This document shows positions 1 through 5,236 of a stretch of DNA of 9,042 bases, in pieces. Source of the stretch: an uncultured Bryobacterales bacterium (GTDB lineage Bacteria > Acidobacteriota > Terriglobia > Bryobacterales > UBA6623); NCBI GenBank assembly GCA_946887065.1, contig CAMPKL010000103.1, positions 1 through 9,042 of the forward strand, written 5' to 3'. The notes under the pieces are model-generated. The model was not told the DNA's origin. It saw only the letters and a list, made by a program, of their open reading frames with translations, and ran no database searches. A program made the position numbers and the translations under genes. The first letter of the stretch is position 1; each line of letters opens with the position of its first letter.

Positions 1-251
1 GGTCCCTCTCCGTTTTTCAGTAACGCAGCGAAACCCGTGCCGCCGATCGGCGACGTGATTTCGTAGCCCAAGGGCCGCAATTCGGAGATGAGCTTTCCAG
101 CCGTCTCAGCCTCGTGGAAGGACAGCTCCGGGTTGCGGTGCAGGTAGACGTACAGCTCTTCGAGGCGGTCCAAATCCGGTCCCGAGGGTTCGATGCCTTG
201 GCCCGAAGCCAATCCAGCGAGCAGGAGTGAAAGCGGCAGGGTCCAACGCAT
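1..251 (-). CDS. Exported M20-family amidohydrolase/peptidase, N-terminal part (runs off the left edge)
   Basis: Reading the minus strand from the ATG at 251-249 gives an open frame of 83 codons that reaches the window edge without a stop. Residues 1-18 (MRWTLPLSLLLAGLASGQ) look like a Sec signal peptide: one Arg, a hydrophobic core and a small-residue cleavage region. Residues 33-64 contain LHRNPELSFHEAETAGKL followed by a LGYEI segment. This is the characteristic start of M20D amidohydrolases (the IAA-amino-acid hydrolase, hippurate hydrolase and N-acyl-amino-acid deacylase group). These are metal-dependent enzymes that cleave N-acyl amino acids or related amides. The metal ligands and dimerisation domain lie outside the window, so the substrate cannot be inferred. 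The signal peptide implies periplasmic or extracellular action. The gene is divergent from fabD, with 79 bp between the starts. No good ribosome binding site precedes the ATG. The family call is strong and the substrate is unknown. Confidence 0.85.
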   Translation of the reverse strand, partial: MRWTLPLSLLLAGLASGQGIEPSGPDLDRLEELYVYLHRNPELSFHEAETAGKLISELRPLGYEITSPIGGTGFAALLKNGEG

Positions 252-257
252 GGCGGC

Positions 258-266
258 ATCTTAACA
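258..266 (-). promoter_or_regulatory. Possible extended -10 element for the M20 gene
   Basis: Read on the minus strand, 266-258 is TGTTAAGAT, a TGn extension followed by TAAGAT (4 of 6 matches to TATAAT). It ends only 6 bases before the ATG at 251, so a transcript from it would be nearly leaderless. That agrees with the lack of a Shine-Dalgarno sequence. The match is weak and could be chance. Confidence 0.2.
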
Positions 267-301
267 GCATGGGCTCACGGCAGGCGTTCTGTTGCGAGCT
301 T

Positions 302-314
302 CCCGTCAAACGGG
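302..314. repeat. Small inverted repeat upstream of fabD
   Basis: CCCGT at 302-306 and ACGGG at 310-314 form a 5-bp perfect stem with a 3-base loop, 16 bases before the fabD ATG. There is no T-tract, so it is not an intrinsic terminator. It could be a weak operator or leader hairpin, or chance in GC-rich DNA. Confidence 0.2.
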
Positions 315-330
315 CTAGCGTGTTGGGTTC

Positions 331-1254
331 ATGGCAAAAACTGCGTTCCTCTTCCCTGGGCAGGGCTCCCAGAAGACCGGCATGGGCGCTGACCTGGCTG
401 AATCCATTCCCGCCGCGCGAGCGATTTTCGAAGAAGCGGACGACGCGCTCGGCTTCAGCCTCTCTAAGCTCTGCTTTGAAGGTCCCGAAGAGGACCTGCG
501 GTTGACCGAGAACACGCAGCCGGCCATTCTCACCTGTTCGATTGCGACGCTTGCCGCGGTCCGCGGGAAGGGTCTGGAGCCGGATTTCGTCGCTGGTCAC
601 AGCCTTGGCGAGTATTCCGCTTTGGTCGCGGCCGGCGCGATTTCCTTCCGCGATGCGGTGCAGCTCGTGCGCAAACGCGGCCGTTTCATGCAAGAGGCGG
701 TCCCCCCAGGCGTCGGTGCCATGGCGGCGATTCTTGGGTTGGAGGCGGTGAAGATCGTGTAGGTATGCGCGCAGGCCGCTCAGGGCGAATTCGTGAGTCC
801 GGCGAATATCAACTCGCCCGGCCAGATCGTCATTGCCGGACACGCCGCGGCAGTTCAACGGGCCGTCGATATCGCGGTAGCCGCAGGGGCCAAGAAAGCC
901 GTTCTGCTGCAGGTCAGCGCGCCTTTTCACTGCTCATTGATGGAGCCCGCCCGTGACCGGCTGGCGCCCGAACTCGATGCGATTCCTTTCGGAGACTTGA
1001 AAACGCCCCTCGTCAACAATGTTTCGGCGGCGATCGTTTGGACGGGTGCCGACGCGCGCGAGGGTCTAAAACGCCAAGTTCCCAGTCCGGTTCTGTGGGA
1101 GCAATCGATTCAACGCCTTGCCGCCGAAGGCGTCGGCTCCTTCCTGGAGGTCGGCCCGGGCCGCGTGTTGACCGGGCTGCTGCGCAGCATCGATCGTGCC
1201 CTAGAAGGGTCGGCTGTGGGAGACTTAGCGGGTTTGGAGAAACTGTCGCAATGA
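331..1254 (+). pseudogene. fabD: Malonyl-CoA:ACP transacylase FabD, interrupted by an in-frame TAG at 760-762
   Basis: FabD moves malonate from CoA to acyl carrier protein, supplying the extender for type II fatty acid synthesis in the cytoplasm. From the ATG at 331 the frame shows the oxyanion-hole motif FPGQGSQ (Q11), the nucleophile elbow GHSLG (S91) and RKRGRFMQEA (R116, which binds the malonyl carboxylate). Codon 144 is TAG. The same frame then continues with VCAQAAQGEFVSPANINSPG and SAPFHCSLM (H200, the catalytic His), then VNNV and LEVGPGRVLTGLL, to a TGA at 1252-1254. Ignoring the TAG there are 307 codons, the usual length for FabD (about 310), with no frame change. The TAG lies between S91 and H200, so the 143-residue product would lack the catalytic His. 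By alignment from memory to E. coli FabD, the site is a Lys in a helix; AAG, GAG or CAG would each become TAG by one substitution. The stop overlaps fabG as ATGA. It is either a real nonsense mutation or a sequencing error. Family assignment is very secure. Confidence 0.9.
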
Positions 1255-1985
1255 AAGGTCGAGTCGCATTCGTCACCGGAGCTAGCCAGGGAATCGGGCG
1301 AGAATGCGCTTTGAGTCTGGCCCGTGCCGGCGCGCGAGTCGTCGCCGGAGCCCGCAATGCCGGGAAGCTTGCCGATCTGGTTAGCGAAATTCAGTCAGCG
1401 GGCGGGGAAGCGCTCGCCGTGGAACTGGACGTGACCTCCGCCGAGTCGGTCAAAAGCGCTTTCGCTGAGGCGGAAAAGGCCTTTGGCCCGGTCGAGATCC
1501 TCGTGAACAACGCGGGCGTCACCAAGGACGGGCTCGCCATGCGGATGTCCCCTCAGGCTTGGGCGGAAGTCATCGACACCAACCTCACCGGAGCGTTCCG
1601 CTGCATCCAGGCGGCTATGCGGGGAATGATGAAGCAGCGCTGGGGCCGCATCATCAACATCTCGTCGGTTGTGGGGCTTTCCGGCAACCCCGGGCAGGCC
1701 AACTACGTTTCTTCCAAGGCCGGCCTGATCGGTCTCACCAAGTCCCTAGCGCAGGAACTCGGGTCGAGAAACATCACGGTGAATGCGGTCGCGCCGGGTT
1801 TCATCGAGACGGCGATGACGCAGGCCCTGGCCGAAGAAGCCCGGGCGGCAATTGCCGGCAGGATACCCCTCGGCAGAATCGGCGAGCCCAGCGACATTGC
1901 CCATGCGGTTTGCTTTCTCGCTGCCGATGAGGCGGGATATATCACCGGCCACACGCTCAGCGTCAACGGCGGCATGTACGCCTGA
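1251..1985 (+). CDS. fabG: 3-oxoacyl-[acyl-carrier-protein] reductase FabG
   Basis: FabG carries out the first, NADPH-dependent reduction of the fatty acid elongation cycle, turning 3-oxoacyl-ACP into 3-hydroxyacyl-ACP. The protein is a classical short-chain dehydrogenase/reductase of 244 residues, the same length as typical bacterial FabG. Visible motifs are the dinucleotide-binding TGASQGIG (residues 9-16), NNAG (86-89) and the catalytic tetrad N111, S139, Y152 and K156 (NYVSSKAG). APGFIETAMT (181-190) and the C-terminal ITGHTLSVNGGMYA are also typical of FabG. The ATG at 1251 overlaps the fabD stop as ATGA, so translation is probably coupled. A longer frame opens upstream at 1038, but it only reads through fabD in another frame, and the conserved N-terminus begins at 1251. 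SDR proteins are a large family. FabG is favoured over other oxidoreductases by the adjacent fabD, the length and the full set of motifs. No acpP or fabF follows. Confidence 0.95.
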   Translation: MKGRVAFVTGASQGIGRECALSLARAGARVVAGARNAGKLADLVSEIQSAGGEALAVELDVTSAESVKSAFAEAEKAFGPVEILVNNAGVTKDGLAMRMSPQAWAEVIDTNLTGAFRCIQAAMRGMMKQRWGRIINISSVVGLSGNPGQANYVSSKAGLIGLTKSLAQELGSRNITVNAVAPGFIETAMTQALAEEARAAIAGRIPLGRIGEPSDIAHAVCFLAADEAGYITGHTLSVNGGMYA

Positions 1986-1992
1986 GACCCGC

Positions 1993-2001
1993 TGATATAA
2001 T
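1993..2001 (+). promoter_or_regulatory. Extended -10 promoter element upstream of the DUF2203 gene
   Basis: TGATATAAT matches the extended -10 consensus TGnTATAAT in full. It begins 8 bases after the fabG stop codon and ends 27 bases before the ATG at 2029, so initiation would fall near 2008 and give a leader of about 20 bases. No good -35 hexamer lies 16-18 bp upstream (CATGTA at 1973-1978), which is tolerable with an extended -10. It suggests the DUF2203 gene has its own promoter and need not depend on the fab genes. Confidence 0.55.
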
Positions 2002-2028
2002 TTGGCCATAGCGCCAGACTAAGACCAG

Positions 2029-2466
2029 ATGCCGCGTTTTTTTACACTGCAAGAAGCAGAGGAACTGCTTCCGCGAATTGAACACCTGCTGCAAAGCGCC
2101 GTGGAGGCTCACAGTGAGGCTGCGGGCCATGAAGGCGCTCTCGAACGAGTCGTCTCGCGGATTACCTATCTAGGCGGAGTGGAAATCGATCCGGCCGACT
2201 ACTCACAGCGCAAGAGCCTGAAACGCCGCGCTGAAGATGTCGTCCATCAGGCCATCGAAGAGATTCAATCGGCCGGCGTCCTGATTAAAGACATCGAAGT
2301 GGGCCTCATCGATTTCCCTGCGATTTTGGGCGGGCGCGAGGTGCTGCTTTGCTGGAAGTTGGGCGAGTCTCACATCCAACACTGGCATGGGGTGGATGAG
2401 GGCTTCACCGGCCGCAAACCCATCACCAGCGAATTCGGACCCCGCGCCAGTCCTCGGCCCAATTAG
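2029..2466 (+). CDS. DUF2203 domain protein
   Basis: This 145-residue protein matches the DUF2203 family (function unknown) from start to end. It has an N-terminal RFFTLQEAEELLPRIEHLL (3-21), a middle helical region with many charged residues (about 22-80), and the conserved C-terminal block GVLIKDIEVGLIDFPAILGG (83-102). Then come REVLLCWKLGE (103-113), HWHGVDEGFTGRKPI and a short Pro/Arg-rich tail. There is no signal peptide or membrane segment, so it is probably cytoplasmic. The family occurs in several soil and thermophilic phyla, and no biochemical role is established that I can name. The ATG at 2029 begins the conserved PRFFTLQEA block and is the natural start, although the Shine-Dalgarno match (AAGACCAG) is poor. 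An extended -10 lies just upstream. The gene ends in TAG and faces the minus-strand gene at 2486 with a gap of 19 bp. The family call is confident and the function unknown. Confidence 0.85.
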   Translation: MPRFFTLQEAEELLPRIEHLLQSAVEAHSEAAGHEGALERVVSRITYLGGVEIDPADYSQRKSLKRRAEDVVHQAIEEIQSAGVLIKDIEVGLIDFPAILGGREVLLCWKLGESHIQHWHGVDEGFTGRKPITSEFGPRASPRPN

Positions 2467-2485
2467 CGCGCCTGGTAGGGTTCGT

Positions 2486-2884
2486 TCACTTGACGTCGAC
2501 GGTCAGTTCCATGATCTGACCCAGCATGGGGTAATAGCGGATCTGTGCCTCGGACCCGGTTGCTAGCTCTTCGAGGCGCAAACGCTTTTTGCCGAATTTT
2601 TTCTCGGCCTTCTTGGACATTTTGATCTGCTCGCGGCCTTCGGGCTGCGAGAAGGTCAGCACCAAGTCCGGCTGGCCCTTCTTCGTTTGAATTGAGATCG
2701 TTCGCGCCGTGAGATCGATCTTGCTGATCGCGCCGCTCAGCTTGTCAACTTCGAGGACCCCGGTCGGGATCTGGCCCAACACCTTGGCCTGCGTATCGCC
2801 GCTTTCGCCTGGACGGATCTTCGCGCTCTCATCCTGCGACAACAGCAGGGCGGAAGACAAAAGTAGCAGCAGGGCAATTCTCAT
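2486..2884 (-). CDS. Small exported protein of unknown function
   Basis: I do not recognise a named family. The start is set at the ATG 2884-2882 because AAGGA lies 6 bases ahead of it (2895-2891) and the protein then opens with a signal peptide, MRIALLLLLSSALLLSQ. The frame extends upstream to 3046, but that part is an antisense shadow of the glycosyltransferase gene. The protein has 132 residues. After the leader comes a short polar linker (about 18-40), then a likely beta-rich region with VLEVDKLSGAISKIDLTART (43-62) and ISIQTKKG. A very basic patch, KMSKKAEKKFGKKRLRLEEL (88-107), follows, ending in a strand-like MELTVDVK. The alternation of short hydrophobic strands resembles small beta-barrel exported proteins such as DUF5666, but this is only an impression. 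There is no lipobox Cys, so it is probably soluble periplasmic or secreted. It lies 37 bp downstream of the glycosyltransferase on the same strand, probably in one transcript. Confidence 0.75.
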   Translation of the reverse strand: MRIALLLLLSSALLLSQDESAKIRPGESGDTQAKVLGQIPTGVLEVDKLSGAISKIDLTARTISIQTKKGQPDLVLTFSQPEGREQIKMSKKAEKKFGKKRLRLEELATGSEAQIRYYPMLGQIMELTVDVK

Positions 2885-2890
2885 CACGCT

Positions 2891-2895
2891 TCCTT
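2891..2895 (-). promoter_or_regulatory. Ribosome binding site deciding the start of the exported protein gene
   Basis: On the minus strand AAGGA is followed by 6 bases and then the ATG at 2884-2882. It is one of the better Shine-Dalgarno matches in the window, and it favours the short protein with a signal peptide over the longer frame starting at 3046. Confidence 0.6.
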
Positions 2896-2921
2896 GATTG
2901 TGGGAGGCTCGCCCGAGGGCG

Positions 2922-3617
2922 TCAAGTCGGGTCCCCGGGAATCGCATACTTAGCCACGGTCCACAAGATCTTGGCGCCGGCGGCCGCACTGCCGAACACG
3001 CTTCCCGAGATCTTGCTCTGTCCCGACTGTCTCTTGCGGTACGCAACCGGGGCCTCGGTGATCCGCAGACCTCGTTGAATGGCTTTAACCTGCATTTCGA
3101 TTGTCCAACCGAAATTCGTGTCGCGCATGCTCAGGCGGTCGAGCTCAGACCGGCGAATGGCGCGGAAGGGTCCCAGATCGGTGTACTTGTGCCCGTACAG
3201 CAGCGAGACTAACCACATCGCCAGCCGGTTTCCTAGTCTCTGGTGTACCGACAAGGATCCGGACTCCGCGTCGCCGAGTTCGCGGGAGCCAATCACCAAA
3301 TCCGCCTGGTCTTGAGCGATCGGCGCGATCAAGGCGTCTGCATCAGCCGGCAGATCGCTGCCGTCCGCGTCCATGAAAACGACCACGTCCGCTTGCGGCG
3401 GTAAGGCCGAGATTCCCGCCAGACAGGCCGAGCCGTAGCCGCGCCGCTGCTCAACCACCACCCTAGCGCCGGCGCGCCTGGCGACTTGGGCCGTTTCGTC
3501 CGTCGAGCCATTGTCGACGACGATAATTTCGCCGAAGACCCCGCGGGGAATCTCTTCCAACACGTGGCGCAGGGCTCGGGCCTCGTTGAGGGCGGGAATG
3601 ATGAGGACGGCGGTCAC
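2922..3617 (-). CDS. Family 2 glycosyltransferase (DPM synthase-like)
   Basis: This 231-residue protein has a GT-A fold of family GT2. VLIIPALNEARAL (4-16) is the N-terminal nucleotide-binding strand and loop, EIIVVDNGSTDETAQVARRA (30-49) is the second strand, and VVFMDADGSDLP (79-90) holds the metal- and sugar-nucleotide-binding DxD (D83, D85). ADLVIGSREL (105-114), GPFRAIRRSEL (149-159) and FGWTIEMQVKAIQRGLRITE (169-188) are typical of the branch related to dolichyl/polyprenyl-phosphate sugar transferases. The branch usually moves a sugar from a nucleotide donor to a lipid phosphate at the inner membrane face. The C-terminus is mildly hydrophobic (residues 206-226) but has no clear membrane span, and no GtrA-like domain is attached. 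The start is GTG at 3617-3615. It is the first possible start after the in-frame upstream stop, and no ATG is available. Donor and acceptor cannot be read from sequence. It is divergent from the small membrane protein gene. Confidence 0.88.
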   Translation of the reverse strand: MTAVLIIPALNEARALRHVLEEIPRGVFGEIIVVDNGSTDETAQVARRAGARVVVEQRRGYGSACLAGISALPPQADVVVFMDADGSDLPADADALIAPIAQDQADLVIGSRELGDAESGSLSVHQRLGNRLAMWLVSLLYGHKYTDLGPFRAIRRSELDRLSMRDTNFGWTIEMQVKAIQRGLRITEAPVAYRKRQSGQSKISGSVFGSAAAGAKILWTVAKYAIPGDPT

Positions 3618-3784
3618 GGGCCGAATCCAGAGGCTGGATCGCCCCCGATTGCTAGTTCGTATGCTAACCGTTGGTCGGTGTCCCTGTCTGCCTTCTAGGG
3701 TGTTTCACCAGGCATGGTGGTACGACAGTCCTATTGTGATTCGGCGCGGCGCCGGTCATGGTATGGAGGGAAGGCCTCATTTTA
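3618..3784. promoter_or_regulatory. Divergent intergenic region with a small inverted repeat
   Basis: This gap separates the start of the minus-strand glycosyltransferase from the plus-strand membrane protein gene and must hold promoters for both. I see only weak -10-like hexamers: TATTGT at 3732-3737 on the plus strand and TAGCAT near 3659-3664 on the minus strand. Neither has a matching -35. CACCA at 3706-3710 and TGGTG at 3715-3719 form a perfect 5-bp inverted repeat that could be an operator half-site pair. GGAGGGAAGG at 3765-3774 is a purine-rich stretch that supports the plus-strand start at 3785. Confidence 0.3.
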
Positions 3785-4159
3785 ATGACCGTGTTAGCCG
3801 CACTGCTTGAGCGACCTCTGTGGGAGCTTGCTTTGGGCGCGACGTCCCTCGTCGCGGCCTGCGTGATGGGAGGACTGATCTTCTTCTGGATCGGATTCCG
3901 CATCGCGGAGGTCTCGGCGTTAGTTGGTTTCGAGGGCATGTTCAGCAGCCAAGAGCCTGCCGGCGCCCGAAACGCCCGGGCGATTCCGGCGGAAGTAGCC
4001 GCGCGGCTGCAGGCTATACAAGATCGACGGCGTTCATTCGAGGAGAAAATCTCGTTGGAGGAGCTTGCCTCCGCGACCAGTCCTCCAAAGCGGCTGCCTT
4101 CCCCCGCTCGCGTGGAGTCCCAAGAGTCCAAAACCGGCGGAATCGACCGCCAACTCTAA
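3785..4159 (+). CDS. Small single-span membrane protein of unknown function
   Basis: I do not recognise a family. From the ATG at 3785 the product has 124 residues. A short N-terminus (MTVLAALLERPLWE) leads into one strong membrane segment, about residues 15-40, which includes LALGATSLVAACVMGGLIFF. A polar tail of about 85 residues follows. It contains a likely helix with RLQAIQDRRRSFEEK and ISLEELASA, then a Pro/Ser/Arg-rich disordered end. I place the start at 3785 because of the purine-rich GGAGGGAAGG (3765-3774) ahead of it, though its spacing of 10-15 bases is long. The in-frame ATG at 3758 would add nine residues but has no ribosome binding site. Single-span proteins with a cytoplasmic helical tail often act as anchors or scaffolds, but nothing here names a partner. 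The gene stands between the glycosyltransferase and scpA, and hairpins follow it. Confidence 0.6.
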   Translation: MTVLAALLERPLWELALGATSLVAACVMGGLIFFWIGFRIAEVSALVGFEGMFSSQEPAGARNARAIPAEVAARLQAIQDRRRSFEEKISLEELASATSPPKRLPSPARVESQESKTGGIDRQL

Positions 4160-4180
4160 CGCCTCAAGCAGCCCCTTTAG

Positions 4181-4196
4181 GCCCGCCCCGGCGGGC
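4181..4196. repeat. Short GC-rich hairpin downstream of the membrane protein gene
   Basis: GCCCGC (4181-4186) and GCGGGC (4191-4196) pair perfectly around a CCCG loop. The next bases on the plus strand are AAAA, and on the minus strand there is no T-run after the stem, so it does not fit an intrinsic terminator in either direction. It may stabilise the 3' end of the upstream transcript. Confidence 0.35.
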
Positions 4197-4247
4197 AAAA
4201 TCGACCACCGCGCATGGTAGAGTAGTCGGTTACAGCCTTGTTCGGCC

Positions 4248-4282
4248 GGCGCCCGGGCGAATGCGCCGGGCGCCTCCGTTTT
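4248..4282 (+). terminator. GC-rich hairpin with T-tract: weak intrinsic terminator or leader attenuator before scpA
   Basis: GGCGCCCGG (4248-4256) pairs perfectly with CCGGGCGCC (4266-4274) to give a 9-bp stem. The loop GCGAATGCG could add two more pairs around a bulged G. TCCG and then TTTT (4279-4282) follow. That is the form of a rho-independent terminator, though the T-run is short and displaced by four bases. It lies 89 bp past the membrane protein gene and only 20 bp before the likely scpA start. If it terminates, scpA must be transcribed through it or from very close by. Confidence 0.4.
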
Positions 4283-4302
4283 AGGCTTTGATTGAGACCC
4301 CC

Positions 4303-5217
4303 GTGAGCGAAGAACTCCCGAATGGTTCTGCGGAGCCCGAGAAGGCCCAGGAATCGGAGCCGGCGGCCGGCAAGGAACCTATGCGAGCCGTTGCCGAAGA
4401 ACTGTTTGACCCCGATTTGGACGACTCCTCAGGGGATGAGTCCGGCTCGGGCGGTTTCGCGATCGATCTTCCCCAGTACGAGGGGCCTCTGGATCTGCTC
4501 CTGGACCTGATTCGGAAGCATAAGATCAACATCTACGACATCCCGATTCACCAGATCACCAAACAGTATCTGGATTACCTCAGGCAAGCCCAGAACCTGA
4601 ATATCGATTTGGGCGGCGAGTTCGTCTTCATGGCGTCCACTTTGATCTTGATCAAGTCCAAGACGTTGCTGCCCAGGGATCCGACGATTCCGGAAGATGA
4701 GCAGGAGGATCCCCGCGACGAGCTGGTCCGGCAACTGCTCGACCACGAAAAATACGTCCAGGCCGCCCAAATGCTTCGAGAGAAGCGCTTGTTTGAAGAA
4801 AACGTCTGGTCGAACCCGCCGGCCAAAGCGTTTCTCGACGACGAACCGGCGGGCGTGGCCGCCGATGTCTTCGATCTGGTCAAGACCTTCGAAGAGGTGC
4901 TGGAGCGATTCAAAAAGCGGCCGGTTTACGACGTCACGGACGAGGATGTCTCCGTCGCCAGCCGGATCGAGTTCATCAAGAATATGCTGATGAGCGAAGA
5001 CCGTCCGGTCAACCTGCTTGAAGTTTTCGAGCGGCAGCCGGGAGTACGCGCGCTGGTGGCGACCTTCTTAGCCGTGCTGGAACTCGTGAAGTTAGAGGCC
5101 GTCGCCTTGCGCCAATCGGAACTGTTTGGGGCGATCGAAATGCGTAAACACAAGATGTTTGACGCTGTTTTTAGTGAAGGCGGACCGCTCACCTCCGCGG
5201 ACTCCGAGTACCGGTAG
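4303..5217 (+). CDS. scpA: Segregation and condensation protein A (ScpA, kleisin)
   Basis: ScpA is the kleisin subunit that links the two SMC heads and, with ScpB, forms the bacterial condensin that compacts and segregates chromosomes. The conserved family start appears as DLPQYEGPLDLLLDLIRKHK (residues 55-74), followed by IYDIPIHQITKQYLDYL and EFVFMASTLILIKSKTLLPR (106-125). The C-terminal winged helix that binds the SMC head spans about residues 216-278 and includes SRIEFIKNML and VRALVATFLAVLELVKLEAV. The 304-residue length exceeds the usual 240-280 because about 50 acidic, low-complexity residues precede the domain. I chose GTG at 4303, with a weak GAG 6 bases upstream. TTG at 4288 (309 residues) is possible, and ATG at 4381 would still keep the whole domain. 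scpB follows 19 bp downstream, probably in one operon. Identification is very secure and the start uncertain. Confidence 0.93.
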   Translation: MSEELPNGSAEPEKAQESEPAAGKEPMRAVAEELFDPDLDDSSGDESGSGGFAIDLPQYEGPLDLLLDLIRKHKINIYDIPIHQITKQYLDYLRQAQNLNIDLGGEFVFMASTLILIKSKTLLPRDPTIPEDEQEDPRDELVRQLLDHEKYVQAAQMLREKRLFEENVWSNPPAKAFLDDEPAGVAADVFDLVKTFEEVLERFKKRPVYDVTDEDVSVASRIEFIKNMLMSEDRPVNLLEVFERQPGVRALVATFLAVLELVKLEAVALRQSELFGAIEMRKHKMFDAVFSEGGPLTSADSEYR

Positions 5218-5236
5218 CGCCCTCCATTTTATTGCG

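Noticed and set aside
17..259. Closed minus-strand frame of 80 codons at the left edge
   Set aside because: It is out of frame with the M20 coding sequence (1-251), which shows a signal peptide and conserved family motifs. This frame shows neither.
106..930. Long minus-strand open frame of 274 codons opposite fabD
   Set aside because: It lies antisense to fabD and the M20 start, has no recognisable domain and an odd Arg/Gly/His-rich composition. It is typical of shadow frames in GC-rich genes.
1038..1250. Upstream extension of fabG to 1038
   Set aside because: The extra 71 codons overlap fabD in another frame and are unlike any SDR N-terminus. The ATG at 1251 gives the standard 244-residue FabG.
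2885..3046. Upstream extension of the exported protein to 3046
   Set aside because: It overlaps the glycosyltransferase coding region and would bury the signal peptide. The ATG at 2884 has a good ribosome binding site.
4176..4286. TTTAGGC occurring at both 4176-4182 and 4280-4286 as a possible direct repeat
   Set aside because: Seven bases repeated once at about 100 bp, with no further similarity around them, is within chance.
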